64,000 bases of DNA from Halopenitus persicus (lineage in GTDB: Archaea > Halobacteriota > Halobacteria > Halobacteriales > Haloferacaceae): assembly GCF_900107205.1 (NCBI RefSeq), contig NZ_FNPC01000002.1:62001-126000 (forward strand). The letters are read 5' to 3'. The notes below the pieces were generated by a model. It was not told the origin of the DNA and did not search any database. It was given only the letters and a program-made list of their open reading frames with translations. This document shows positions 53,135 to 61,822 of the stretch, in pieces. The first letter of the stretch is position 1. Each line of letters begins with the position of its first letter. A program made the translations under genes and the position numbers.

Positions 53135-53262
53135 CGCCGCCCACCGTCCGACTGCTGCGTCCGTTGCTGGCGTGGTGAGACCTCGTCCGTCCGACTCGAC
53201 AGCCACTCTCAACCGACTTTTCCGAGGGAATCGTTATGCAGGATGCGGCCCAACGATCCGGT

Positions 53263-53706
53263 ATGTCCGACCCGTCTCCCCCCGGCGATCCACCCGATTC
53301 GGACGACGGCGACGGCAACGATCACGACGTCGATTCGGCCGACGCCGTCGATCCGGACGACGCCGTCGAACGCCTGGAGGTCTGGTGTGCCGGCGAGGAC
53401 TGGTGTCCGGTCACCACCACCGCGACGCTCATCGGCAAGAAGTGGCACCCGGTCATCATCCACCGGCTTCTCGAGCACGGTCCCAGCGGGTTCAACGAGC
53501 TCCAGGACGCCGTCGACGGCATCTCGAGCAAGGTGCTCTCCGACAGCCTCGAGGACCTGCAGGAAAACCGGCTCGTCGAGCGTGAGATCATCAGCGAGAA
53601 GCCGTTTCGCGTGCAGTACTCGCTGACCGACCACGGTCGGTCCCTCGAACCGGTGATCTATTCGATGCGGGATTGGGGCGTCCAGCATTTGGCTCCGCCC
53701 AACTAG
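53263..53706 (+). CDS. HxlR-family winged-helix regulator
   Basis: 147 aa. An acidic, disordered N-terminus (1-45) is followed by the HxlR domain: CPVTTTATLIGKKWHPVIIH (about 49-68), GPSGFNELQDAVDGISSKVLSDSL (recognition helix region) and RVQYSLTDHGRSLEPVI. The WCAGEDWCP cysteine pair just before the domain may be redox-active. A target gene is not evident; the DUF3179 operon follows. Start at 53263 has a TTATG element about 28 nt upstream; an in-frame ATG at 53236 adds nine residues. Confidence 0.87.
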   Translation: MSDPSPPGDPPDSDDGDGNDHDVDSADAVDPDDAVERLEVWCAGEDWCPVTTTATLIGKKWHPVIIHRLLEHGPSGFNELQDAVDGISSKVLSDSLEDLQENRLVEREIISEKPFRVQYSLTDHGRSLEPVIYSMRDWGVQHLAPPN

Positions 53707-53850
53707 CCGCGGGCCGCCCGACTGGCCACGGGTCGAGGTCCGTTCCCTTCCGTTCCGCCGAAGAACGTCGTTCCACGCAGATATGGGCGCGAACCGCGGT
53801 TACGTCCGGGTTAGGACGTCCTTTTGCCTCCGGAAGCCGTACGGTAACGT

Positions 53851-54993
53851 ATGACAAATGGCGTGACGCGACGGGCCGCCCTCGTCAGTGCCGGCGCCGG
53901 AGTCACGGCCCTCTCCGGATGTCTCGGCGACCGAGGGATCGGGAGCGCCGGCTCCGCGTCCCCGACCGACTCCCCGAACGAGGGCGACGGGTCGTCCGAT
54001 CGGTCGGCCACTGAGCGCTCCGGACCGCCAACGCGGGACGAGACGCTGCCGCTCCCGATGGACGCGTCGTCGCTCCGGAACCGTGCGATCTCCGGCGGGC
54101 CGCCAAAGGACGGGATCCCCGCGATCGACGACCCGCAGTTCGTCACCGCCGCGGCGGCCGCCGAGCGGTTGAACCCCGGCGACCCGGTGTTCGGCCTCGT
54201 CAGGGGGGACGCGATCAAGGCCTACCCGCAGTCGATACTCGTCTCCCACGAGATCTGCAACGACGTCGTCGACGGCGTTCCGGTCAGCGTCACCTACTGT
54301 CCGCTGACCGGAACCGCGATGGGGTTCGAACGCGGCGACACGACCTTCGGCGTCTCCGGCCGCCTGGTGAACAACAACCTGATTATGTACGACCGGGCCA
54401 CCGAAACGTGGTGGCCGCAGGTGCTCGCGACCGCGATCCCCGGGCCGTGGAACGAATCGCCGGCGACGCGGTCGCTCCGGGAGTTCCGGCTGATCTGGAC
54501 GACGTGGGAGCGGTGGGTGGATCGGCACCCCGACACGCGGGTTCTCTCGCGAGAGACGGGCTTCGCGCGGAACTACGATACGGACCCGTACGGGACGTAC
54601 AACCCACGTCTCGGGTATTACGAGCCCGAATCCTCGCCGATGTTCCCGCCGCTCGCCTCCGACGAGCGACTCGAGCCCAAACGCGTCGTCATCGGCGCGC
54701 GGACGACCGCGGGCGCGTTCGCCGTCGAGAAGAACCGCCTCCGGGACGCGAAGCTCGTCCACGGCGACCTCGCCGGCACTTCCGTCGTGGCGACCTACGA
54801 TCCGAACCTGGATACGGGCTACGTGTTTTCGAACCCCGACGCCCGTCCATTCGACTACCGGCGGGGCCGGGTCCACGGACCGGACGGCGGGACGCATCCG
54901 CCGGCGGACCTCCCGCTCGAACGGCTCCTCGCGTTCGACGCGATGTGGTTCGCCTGGCGCGGGTTCTACCCCGAGACGACCCTGTATGACTGA
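53851..54993 (+). CDS. DUF3179 lipoprotein
   Basis: 380 aa, secreted. A twin-arginine motif TRRAALVSAG (6-15) and lipobox LSGC (C24) indicate a Tat-exported lipid-anchored protein. The DUF3179 domain (about 75-380) has SILVSHEICNDVVDGVPVSV and the signature YCPLTGTAMGFER, then NNNLIMYDRATETWWPQ. Its function is unknown. The next gene starts 8 nt before this stop, so they are coupled. Confidence 0.88.
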   Translation: MTNGVTRRAALVSAGAGVTALSGCLGDRGIGSAGSASPTDSPNEGDGSSDRSATERSGPPTRDETLPLPMDASSLRNRAISGGPPKDGIPAIDDPQFVTAAAAAERLNPGDPVFGLVRGDAIKAYPQSILVSHEICNDVVDGVPVSVTYCPLTGTAMGFERGDTTFGVSGRLVNNNLIMYDRATETWWPQVLATAIPGPWNESPATRSLREFRLIWTTWERWVDRHPDTRVLSRETGFARNYDTDPYGTYNPRLGYYEPESSPMFPPLASDERLEPKRVVIGARTTAGAFAVEKNRLRDAKLVHGDLAGTSVVATYDPNLDTGYVFSNPDARPFDYRRGRVHGPDGGTHPPADLPLERLLAFDAMWFAWRGFYPETTLYD

Positions 54994-55636
54994 GCCCGAT
55001 CCGTCGGCCGCCAGCCCCGCCGACCACGCCGATCACGCCGACCACGCCGACCACGCCGACCACGCCGACGCCGGCGTCCTCGCTCGGACTCGCGTCGCCC
55101 TCGCGGTCGCTCTCGAGCGGCGCGACTCCGGGAGCCTCCTTTTCGGCGTCGCCGTCGGGTATCTCTGCCTGTATCTGGTCACCGTCGGCGACCTCTCGCT
55201 GGTCGGCCGGGACGCGGAAACGGTCTCGATCCGGACCGCGGCGGACCTCTCGCGAGCGGTCGCCCGCCTCGGGTTCCTTCGGTTCGGCGCGATCGCCGTC
55301 GTCTCCGTCGGCCCGGTCACGTACCTGTTCGCTCCCCTCAACGTGCTGGTCGGGACGGTCCTCGCGCTCCTGGTCGGGGCGAACGCCGCGCTCGCGTATC
55401 TGGGCGTGGTCCAACCGCGCGCCTGCGGGCTCGAATCCTCGACCGGGCTTCTGGCCGGCGTTCCGGCGCTGCTGTCCGGCGCCGCCTGCTGTGGCCCGAC
55501 GATCCTGCTCGTCATCGGAGTCCAGGCGAGCGCGGCGATCGTCGCGGCGTTCCAGCTGTTGGTGCCGGTCGCCGTCGTGTTGCTCGTCGCCGGGCTCCTC
55601 CTCGTCGGCCGCCGGATCGACCCCACGCTGGTGTGA
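54986..55636 (+). CDS. Membrane protein with His-repeat N-terminus and CCGPT motif
   Basis: 216 aa. Residues about 13-27 are Asp-His-Ala repeated five times (from 9-bp DNA repeats, 55020-55067), a likely metal-binding stretch. Then five or six membrane helices; the next-to-last pair is joined by SGAACCGPTILLV (about 165-177), a vicinal Cys-Cys in a membrane protein reminiscent of mercury or copper carriers, but not a clear family match. Coupled to the DUF3179 gene. Its 3' end is tandemly repeated (55616-55682). Confidence 0.7.
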   Translation: MTEPDPSAASPADHADHADHADHADHADAGVLARTRVALAVALERRDSGSLLFGVAVGYLCLYLVTVGDLSLVGRDAETVSIRTAADLSRAVARLGFLRFGAIAVVSVGPVTYLFAPLNVLVGTVLALLVGANAALAYLGVVQPRACGLESSTGLLAGVPALLSGAACCGPTILLVIGVQASAAIVAAFQLLVPVAVVLLVAGLLLVGRRIDPTLV

Positions 55637-55682
55637 TCGACCCCGCGCTGGTGTGACCGAGCGCCGGATCGACCCCGCGCTA
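55616..55682. repeat. 20-bp repeat spanning stop codons of two convergent genes
   Basis: ATCGACCCCACGCTGGTGTG (55616-55635), ATCGACCCCGCGCTGGTGTG (55636-55655) and a partial copy 55668-55682. The first two carry the CTG-GTG-TGA end of the membrane protein; the third contains CTA, the TAG stop of the haloacid dehalogenase on the other strand. Confidence 0.88.
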
Positions 55683-56369
55683 CGCCCCGTCCAGCGCGTC
55701 GGCCAGCTCGTGGAGCGATTCCACGATCAGGTCCGGATCGGAACCGAACGGTTCCCACGGCGACCCCTTCCGGTCGACCCAGACGCCCTGCATACCGGCG
55801 TGTTTCGCCCCCTGGACGTCGAACCAGCCGGCCGTCACGTGGGCGATCGCGTCGATCGGCGTCCCGGTTCGCGCCGCCGCGTGGCGGTAGATCTCGGCGG
55901 CGGGTTTGAACGTCCGGACCTCGTCGGCGCTGATCGTGTCCGCCACGAGGTCGCCGATGTCGGCGTGGTCGACCATCGAGGCCAGCATTTCCGGGTTTCC
56001 GTTGGAGACGACGTAACAGTCGTAGCCGGCGTCCCGGAGCCGCTCGATCCCCTCGCGGACGTCCGCGAAGACGTCGAGCTCGTGGTAGACCGCGAGGATC
56101 TCGTCGCGTTCCTCCCGCGGGAGGTCGACGCCGTGGGCGTCGAGGGCGTACTGGAGCGCGTCCCGGTTCATCTCATAAAAGGGCTGGTACGCGTCGAGAT
56201 GGTTCGCGACGAAGGTGTACTCGATCGACCGCGCCCGCCAGAGCTTCGAGACCGGCTCCGGGTCGGCCACGCGGTCGGCGAGGGCGGACTCGGCCGCGTC
56301 CACGTCCACGAGCGTACTGTACGAGTCGAAGGTTACCGTCCGCACGCGTTCGGCGTCGAAGCTCATCAT
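55680..56369 (-). CDS. Haloacid dehalogenase-like hydrolase (type II)
   Basis: 229 aa. HAD motif I TFDSYSTLVD (nucleophile Asp in DxYxT, as in L-2-haloacid dehalogenases), motif II YVVSNGNPEM, motif III Lys in VRTFKPAAEIY, motif IV HVTAGWFDVQGAKHAG. The DxYxT form groups it with type II dehalogenases, but haloarchaeal paralogues may be phosphatases. Start ATG 56369, or the next Met. Confidence 0.88.
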   Translation of the reverse strand: MMSFDAERVRTVTFDSYSTLVDVDAAESALADRVADPEPVSKLWRARSIEYTFVANHLDAYQPFYEMNRDALQYALDAHGVDLPREERDEILAVYHELDVFADVREGIERLRDAGYDCYVVSNGNPEMLASMVDHADIGDLVADTISADEVRTFKPAAEIYRHAAARTGTPIDAIAHVTAGWFDVQGAKHAGMQGVWVDRKGSPWEPFGSDPDLIVESLHELADALDGA

Positions 56370-56482
56370 CGTCCCAACGGACCCCGTAGTGATAATCCTC
56401 CGGCTCTTCGGAACCCTCCGGACCGCGGTGTCGTGACGGTTCCCCCCGTGTTTCTATACGAGTCGTCCCCGTATCCACGGGT

Positions 56483-56947
56483 ATGGTCTCGAACACGCGC
56501 CTGTACGGCGCCGCGATCGCCGTCACGTCCGGCCTGTACTCCGTCGCGAGCGCCACGACGGGGTCACGAACGGGGGTCGGCGGTTGGATCATGGGATCGC
56601 TCGGCGTCGTCGTGATCGTCCACGGCGTCGCGTTGCTCACGGACGCCGCCACCCGGCTCGGCGACGTCAGCGGACCGTTGATGGTCGGCTACGCGGCCGT
56701 GATGCTCCTCCTTCAAGCTCTGTACGGAATCGGCCTCCTGGCCGGCGGAACGAGCGGCGGCGGAATGATGGACGGGAGCGGGATGATGGGCGGGAGCGGA
56801 ATGATGGACGGGAGCGGGATGATGGGCGGGAGCGGGATGACCGCCGGAATGGGCTGGGATGCGGGGATGGTCGCCCTGGCTCTGTTGATGCTGGTCAGCG
56901 GGATCGTTATGACGCGGGATCGGCCGACGGGGCCGGATCGGATGTGA
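56483..56947 (+). CDS. Small membrane protein with Met-rich repeats
   Basis: 154 aa. Four hydrophobic segments (about 5-22, 32-52, 65-90, 125-147). Between the last two lies GMMDGSGMMGGS repeated twice (36-bp DNA repeats, 56762-56833) and then GMTAGMGW. Clusters of methionine are typical copper(I)/silver ligands, so a metal role is possible. TATA-like TTCTATACG lies 30 nt before the ATG. Confidence 0.72.
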   Translation: MVSNTRLYGAAIAVTSGLYSVASATTGSRTGVGGWIMGSLGVVVIVHGVALLTDAATRLGDVSGPLMVGYAAVMLLLQALYGIGLLAGGTSGGGMMDGSGMMGGSGMMDGSGMMGGSGMTAGMGWDAGMVALALLMLVSGIVMTRDRPTGPDRM

Positions 56948-57022
56948 CGTGGCGTGGCGGAACGTCGGCGGGTCCCCGTCGACGCGAGGGCGCCGACGCG
57001 CGATCGACGTCGCTCGTTCGAC

Positions 57023-58501
57023 TCACTCGGCGTCCGGGAGCCGGCCGTTCAACACCTTCGCCGCGACCAGAACCGGGTCCCAGACCGGGCTGAACGGCGG
57101 CGCGTAGGCGAGGTCGAGCCGCTCGAGCTCCGGCACGGTGAGGTCGGATTCGAGCGCCGTCGCGAGCGTGTCGATCCGGATCGCGGCGCGGTCGGTCCCG
57201 ACGATGCTGCCGCCCAGCAGCCGCCCGGTCTCGCGGTCGGCGGTGAGCGTCACCGTCGTTTCGGCGGCGCCGGGGTAGTACCCTGACCGGGAGCCGGCCG
57301 TGACGGTCTCCGAGACGGGATCGAAGCCGGCCTCCCGTGCCCGACCGTGGTCGATGATTCCCGTCCGGCCACACTCCTGCTCGAAGGCCTTCACGGCCGC
57401 CGTACCCGCGATCTCGCCGACCGGCGTCGGCGTCCCGGCGACCGTGTTCCCGATCGCCCGCCCGGCCCGGTTGGCCGTCAGTCCGAGCGGCACCCAGTCG
57501 GGCTCGCCGGTCACCGCGTGCCGCATCTCCGCGCAGTCGCCGGCGGCGAACACCCGGTCCGCCGTCGTTCGGCCGTACTCGTCGGTCGCGATCGCGCCCG
57601 ACGCGCCGCGTTCGATCGGGGTGCCGTCGACGATCCCCGCGTTCGGCCGCACGCCGATCCCGATCAGCGCGAGATCCACCGGCACCCGTTCGTCCGCGGT
57701 GACGACGGCCTCGACCCGGTCCGTCCCGGCCAGCCGTTCGACCTCGGTCCCGGTCCGGACGTCGACGTCGTGGTCGGCGAGCGTCGCCGCGACCGTCTCG
57801 CCGACCGCGTCGCCGAACTCCGGCAGCAGCCGGTCGGGTCGCTGGAAGAGATGTACGTCGAGGTCGTGCGCGCTGAGCGCCTCGGCCATCTCGACGCCGA
57901 CGTACCCGCCCCCGACGATCGCGGCGCTCGTCGGCGGCTCCATCGCGGCGTACCGCTCGACTCGCTCGGCGTCGACGTACTCGACGTCCGGGATCGCGGT
58001 TCGACCGCCGTCATCGCCGCCATCGCCGCCATCTCCATCACCGCCGCCGTCGCTCTCGCTCGGTGGCGTGAGAAACGCCCGCAGCGCCGCGGCGGCGTCC
58101 ATACTGTGTATCGTGAACGCGCCGGTCAGGTCGGATCCCGCGATGGGATCCGCGACCGCGTGTGCGCCGGTCGCAACGAGGAGATCGCCGTACGGCCGCT
58201 CGAACCGGCCCGACTCACCCTCGACGGTCACGGTTCGGTCCGCGACGTTCACCCCAACGACCTCGTGGCGGCGTCGAAGGTCGATCCCGCGGTCGGCGAC
58301 CGCCTCGGGGGTCAACGAGAGGAGGTCACGCAGGGAGTCGACCTCGCCTTTCACGTAGTAGGGCATCCCGCACTGCGCGTAGGACACCCACGTTCCCTTC
58401 TCGAAGACGATCACGTCCCGGTCCGGCCGCTCCCGTTTCAGCTTGCTTGCGGCGCTCAGCCCCGCGGCGTCGCCGCCGATGACGACGAATGGGTCGGTCA
58501 T
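57023..58501 (-). CDS. CoA-disulfide reductase/NADH oxidase-like flavoprotein
   Basis: 492 aa pyridine nucleotide-disulfide oxidoreductase, single-cysteine type. FAD motif VVIGGDAAGLSAASKLKRE (6-24), redox C44 in VSYAQCGMPYYV, NAD motif VGGGYVGVEMAEALS, FAD motif II FAAGDCAEM, and the dimerisation domain from about 345. A Gly/Asp-rich insert (SDGGGDGDGGDGG, about 150-170) interrupts the first half and looks like a haloarchaeal loop expansion. It may keep CoA or gamma-glutamylcysteine-type thiols reduced. TATA-like GAACTTATC about 28 nt upstream. Confidence 0.88.
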   Translation of the reverse strand: MTDPFVVIGGDAAGLSAASKLKRERPDRDVIVFEKGTWVSYAQCGMPYYVKGEVDSLRDLLSLTPEAVADRGIDLRRRHEVVGVNVADRTVTVEGESGRFERPYGDLLVATGAHAVADPIAGSDLTGAFTIHSMDAAAALRAFLTPPSESDGGGDGDGGDGGDDGGRTAIPDVEYVDAERVERYAAMEPPTSAAIVGGGYVGVEMAEALSAHDLDVHLFQRPDRLLPEFGDAVGETVAATLADHDVDVRTGTEVERLAGTDRVEAVVTADERVPVDLALIGIGVRPNAGIVDGTPIERGASGAIATDEYGRTTADRVFAAGDCAEMRHAVTGEPDWVPLGLTANRAGRAIGNTVAGTPTPVGEIAGTAAVKAFEQECGRTGIIDHGRAREAGFDPVSETVTAGSRSGYYPGAAETTVTLTADRETGRLLGGSIVGTDRAAIRIDTLATALESDLTVPELERLDLAYAPPFSPVWDPVLVAAKVLNGRLPDAE

Positions 58502-58692
58502 ATCCGATCCCTCTCGACGGATCCCGATAAGTTCCCACGTGAGCTCGAGGTAGCCTGCCCCATCCCGAAACGAGGTCGGCTCGGTGGCTCCCGACGGCGT
58601 CGTCCCGAGCGGATCGACCCTCGAGCTTTCGGACTCCCGAGCGACCCGGATCCGGAGCGCTCAGCCCCGGTCCGTCTCCGGTCCCCGAGCGT

Positions 58693-59139
58693 TCACACCT
58701 CCGGGTCGGCCTCGCGCCGTTCGAACAGCAACAACGGGTGCATCCGCAACACGGGCTCGTCGTCCCCGTGGACCGTCACGTCGAACTCGACCAGTCCGGT
58801 CCGCGGGGACCGCTCCTCCGTCCGGGCGACCCGCGTTTCGACCGCGAGCGTCTCGCCGGGCCGCACCGGCGCGGGCCACCGCAGCTCGTCGATCCCGACC
58901 GCGCCGACGAACGCGGCGTCGGCGGTGAGATGCTCGGCCATCAGCCGGATCGTCACCGCGAAGGTGTGGAGTCCGCTCGCGATGAGCCCGTCGTAGCGTG
59001 ACTCGCACGCGCGCTCGGCGTCGGTGTGGAACGGCTGCGGGTCGTACTCCCCCGCGAACTCGACGATCTCCGACCGCGTCAGCGTTCGGCTCCCGAACGC
59101 GGCCGTCTCTCCCACGGGAAAGTCCTCGAAGTAGCGCAT
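58693..59139 (-). CDS. MaoC-like dehydratase (hot-dog fold)
   Basis: 148 aa. The R-hydratase core is visible: FAGEYDPQPFHTD (about 29-41) holds the catalytic Asp and His, then GLIASGLHTFAVTIRLMAEH. Probably hydrates an enoyl-CoA with R stereochemistry, in fatty-acid or polyhydroxyalkanoate metabolism. Divergent from the HMA-membrane gene, with a shared AT-rich spacer (59185-59210). Confidence 0.88.
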   Translation of the reverse strand: MRYFEDFPVGETAAFGSRTLTRSEIVEFAGEYDPQPFHTDAERACESRYDGLIASGLHTFAVTIRLMAEHLTADAAFVGAVGIDELRWPAPVRPGETLAVETRVARTEERSPRTGLVEFDVTVHGDDEPVLRMHPLLLFERREADPEV

Positions 59140-59232
59140 CGGCGATGCCCGCCGATCCGGCCGCTTGCCCCATACGTGTTCCGCCGCAACTTTTATTCAA
59201 CTTAAATACTGGTGCATTCTATCGGTGGATTG

Positions 59233-60261
59233 ATGATCGCGGGCGGCCGAGTTCGGGCAGAGGCCGGGAACACGATGTCGACCACGACGCAGGAATCACC
59301 GACGACGGACTCCACCGCGGAGGGATCTCCGACGCAGGGATCCCACGCGCACGAGCACCGCTGTCGACGCTGCAGGGACGGGGCGGACCCGGAGGACGCC
59401 GTCGGCCCGTCCGCGCCGTCGAGAACCTACGCACCCGAGGACGCGGCCCACGTCGTCTTCGAGGTCGACGGGTTCGACTGCCTCGACTGTCCCACGCGGA
59501 TCGAGGCGGCCCTCGAGCGGCTCGCGGGCGTTCACGGCGCGACCGCGAGCTACGGCACCGGGACGGTGGGCGTGTACTACGACGCGGACGTCCGCGCGCC
59601 CGCGGACCTCGTCGACCGACTCACCGACGTCGGCCGGACGGTCGAGAGCCGCGACGACGCCTTCCGGAATCGCCGTGCGCGCCAGTGGGCCGGCGCGCGG
59701 TTCGCCGCCGGCGTGCTGGCCGGGCTGATGGCGCTCGTGCCGTACGCGAGCGTGGTCTACCCCATACGGTTCGAGTGGCTGCTCGGTCCCGAGATCGCCG
59801 CGCTCCTTCGCTCGGGGCTGGCGACGACCGGCGGCTTCAACTTCTATCTGAACGTCGCCGTCCTCTCGGGGATCGTGTTGCGGTTCGCCGGCAAGCCGAT
59901 GCTCGACCGCGCCCGCGCGGCGCTTGCCGCCGGGACCGTGACCCCGTCACTGGTCGCCGCGGCCGTCGCCGTCCCGGCGTACCTCTACAGCGCGGCGGTC
60001 GTGGTCGCCGGGCTCACCGCCGCCGTCGACCTCTCGACGACGCAGGTCCACTTCGACGTGGTCGTCCTGGTCGTCCTCGCGTGGCTGGCGGTCCAGCACG
60101 GGCTCGGACTGGAGGCGCCGACCGACACGACGAACGCCGGTCCGTCGTCCACATCCCAGGTCGACGCGTCCGCGGACGTTCCTGCGCCGTCCGCCACGGG
60201 GGGTGCGGATCTCGACGATGGCGCGGCGTTGAACGACGGCGTCGCCCTCGAGAACGATTGA
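59233..60261 (+). CDS. Orphan HMA-domain membrane protein
   Basis: 342 aa. A His/Cys-rich segment (HAHEHRCRRC, about 38-47), then a heavy-metal-associated domain (about 72-140) with C83 and C86 in DGFDCLDCPTRIEAALE. After that come about six membrane helices (about 158-290) resembling the N-terminal half of a P1B copper ATPase (TGGFNFYLNVAVLSGIVL, AGKPMLDRARAAL). It stops before any DKTGT phosphorylation domain, so it cannot pump by itself. The ATG at 59233 lies about 27 nt after a TTAAATACT TATA box (59203-59211); a later Met (59275) is possible. Confidence 0.72.
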   Translation: MIAGGRVRAEAGNTMSTTTQESPTTDSTAEGSPTQGSHAHEHRCRRCRDGADPEDAVGPSAPSRTYAPEDAAHVVFEVDGFDCLDCPTRIEAALERLAGVHGATASYGTGTVGVYYDADVRAPADLVDRLTDVGRTVESRDDAFRNRRARQWAGARFAAGVLAGLMALVPYASVVYPIRFEWLLGPEIAALLRSGLATTGGFNFYLNVAVLSGIVLRFAGKPMLDRARAALAAGTVTPSLVAAAVAVPAYLYSAAVVVAGLTAAVDLSTTQVHFDVVVLVVLAWLAVQHGLGLEAPTDTTNAGPSSTSQVDASADVPAPSATGGADLDDGAALNDGVALEND

Positions 60262-60303
60262 GGGTGGAGTTCCGGGTCCCGAGGCTCGGATCGGACTCGC
60301 TGT

Positions 60304-60906
60304 TCACGGCGTTCCCAGCGTTTCGTGGCGCCGATAGAGATAGATCGCGCCCGCGATCATCCCGACGAACCAGATCGCGAGCACCAGCACCCAGACGGCC
60401 GTGTTCGGGTCCCAGTCACTGTTGGCACGGACGTACTGCATATCGAAGTACGCCGACGCCGGAAGCCCGATCCACGCTACGAGGACCAACAGTCCCCCAA
60501 GGGCGCCGAGCGAGCCCCCCACCCCCGATACCACGAGCAGCACCGCCCACAGCGCGGTCGCGCCCGCGACGCCGTACCACCACGTGTCGGAGACCGTCGT
60601 CCCGCTCGTTCCGGCCGCATCGGCCGTTCCGGTTCCGCCCGGCGCGGATCCGGCTGCTGTCGTCCCGGCTGCTGCGGTGCCGGTCGAACCGGGCCCGCCG
60701 CGGCCCGACCGACGGCCGCTGGCGCCACTCGCGCGAGTTCCGCCGCCGGCACCCCCGGCACGCCCGCCGCCGGCGACCTCGTTGCGAACGCCGCAGTTGG
60801 GACACAGTTCCGCCTCCCGCTTGATCGCCTCGCCGCAGCTGGTGCAGTACACCTCCTCGGCTCGCAGCGACCGGTCCGGCGGACCGCGATCCGAGCGTCG
60901 CGACAT
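60304..60906 (-). CDS. Zinc-ribbon membrane protein
   Basis: 200 aa. Zinc ribbon CTSCGEAIKREAELCPNCG (21-39), a Gly/Ala/Ser-rich linker (40-105), then three hydrophobic segments (about 108-150, 170-190). Ends in a basic tail. Common haloarchaeal architecture of unknown function. Stop is 42 nt from the convergent HMA gene; TATA-like CTTATACGG about 28 nt upstream. Confidence 0.8.
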   Translation of the reverse strand: MSRRSDRGPPDRSLRAEEVYCTSCGEAIKREAELCPNCGVRNEVAGGGRAGGAGGGTRASGASGRRSGRGGPGSTGTAAAGTTAAGSAPGGTGTADAAGTSGTTVSDTWWYGVAGATALWAVLLVVSGVGGSLGALGGLLVLVAWIGLPASAYFDMQYVRANSDWDPNTAVWVLVLAIWFVGMIAGAIYLYRRHETLGTP

Positions 60907-60963
60907 ATCCGTTCGTTGCCGGTCGATCCGTATAAGTATGGCCGCGCGGGCCCTGCCGGGCGG

Positions 60964-61287
60964 CTAGAAGTGGTCGGCGGCGTCGGTCTCGTGTTGCAAC
61001 TCGCCGCCGCGACCCCCTTCGACGGTCGATGCGCCCTGGTCGCCGGTGGAGGGGACGCGAACCGTCACGTCGGTGACCTCCTCGAAGTCCGCGAGCAGGT
61101 CGCGTTTGATGTTCGTCGCGGTCACGTTCGAGATCCCGCAGCCCGAACAGGTGCCGCCGAGCTCGACGACGACCTCGCCGGTCTCGGGGTCCGCCTCGCG
61201 GACGACGCTCGTGCCGCCGTGCATCCGGATGATCGGCATCTGCCCGACCATCCACGTCTCGATCCGGTCCGCCAGGGAGTCGCTCAT
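60964..61287 (-). CDS. NifU C-terminal domain Fe-S scaffold protein
   Basis: 107 aa. Nfu-type domain with the cluster ligands C47 and C50 in [20 protein letters not shown]. Carries or transfers Fe-S clusters. The N-terminal [15 protein letters not shown] fits the family. ATG 61287 is used (an adjacent GTG precedes it). The last about 25 residues are a polar tail not shared with the family. Confidence 0.9.
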   Translation of the reverse strand: MSDSLADRIETWMVGQMPIIRMHGGTSVVREADPETGEVVVELGGTCSGCGISNVTATNIKRDLLADFEEVTDVTVRVPSTGDQGASTVEGGRGGELQHETDAADHF

Positions 61288-61339
61288 CACTCGCCCTTCG
61301 GGCCGGAGCCTTTGGAACCTTGCGGTCGATCCGGGCTCC

Positions 61340-61798
61340 TCACCGCGTGTCCTCGCGGACGAACGTCACGGGACACGGCGAGGAGAGCATCACCGTCTGG
61401 GCCACGCTCCCGAAGACGGCCTTCCCCGTCGGCGACCGCTTTCGTCCGCCGACGACCACCCGGTCGGCGGTCACCTCCTCCGCGAGGTCCGCGATCGCCT
61501 GGCCGTGCTCGCCGACCGCGCCGCGAACGCGGTAGTCGACGCCGGCGTCCTCCATCACGTCGGCCAGATCGCGGATCGTGGCGTGACGCTTCGCGACCCC
61601 GTCCGGCGTCGCGTCCTCGCTTCCCGGTTCGATGTTCAGCCGCTTTCGACTCTCCTCGAGGGCTTCCTCGGTGAAGACGTGGGTCAACACGACCTCGGCT
61701 TCACACGGTCCCGCGACGTCGACCGTCTCCTCCGCCAGTCGACGCACCTGTTCCTCGCCGTCCGTTCCGACGCCCAGTAGGATCGTATCGATGCTCAC
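61340..61798 (-). CDS. Universal stress protein (UspA family)
   Basis: 152 aa, GTG start at 61798 ([17 protein letters not shown]). ATP-binding motif [18 protein letters not shown] near the C-terminus. A start at 61822 would overlap the promoter; ATTTTAGGTGG about 30 nt upstream of the GTG looks like the TATA region. It shares little with the other USP at 29523. Confidence 0.87.
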   Translation of the reverse strand: MSIDTILLGVGTDGEEQVRRLAEETVDVAGPCEAEVVLTHVFTEEALEESRKRLNIEPGSEDATPDGVAKRHATIRDLADVMEDAGVDYRVRGAVGEHGQAIADLAEEVTADRVVVGGRKRSPTGKAVFGSVAQTVMLSSPCPVTFVREDTR

Positions 61799-61822
61799 GA
61801 GTCCTATTATCACCTTATCCAC

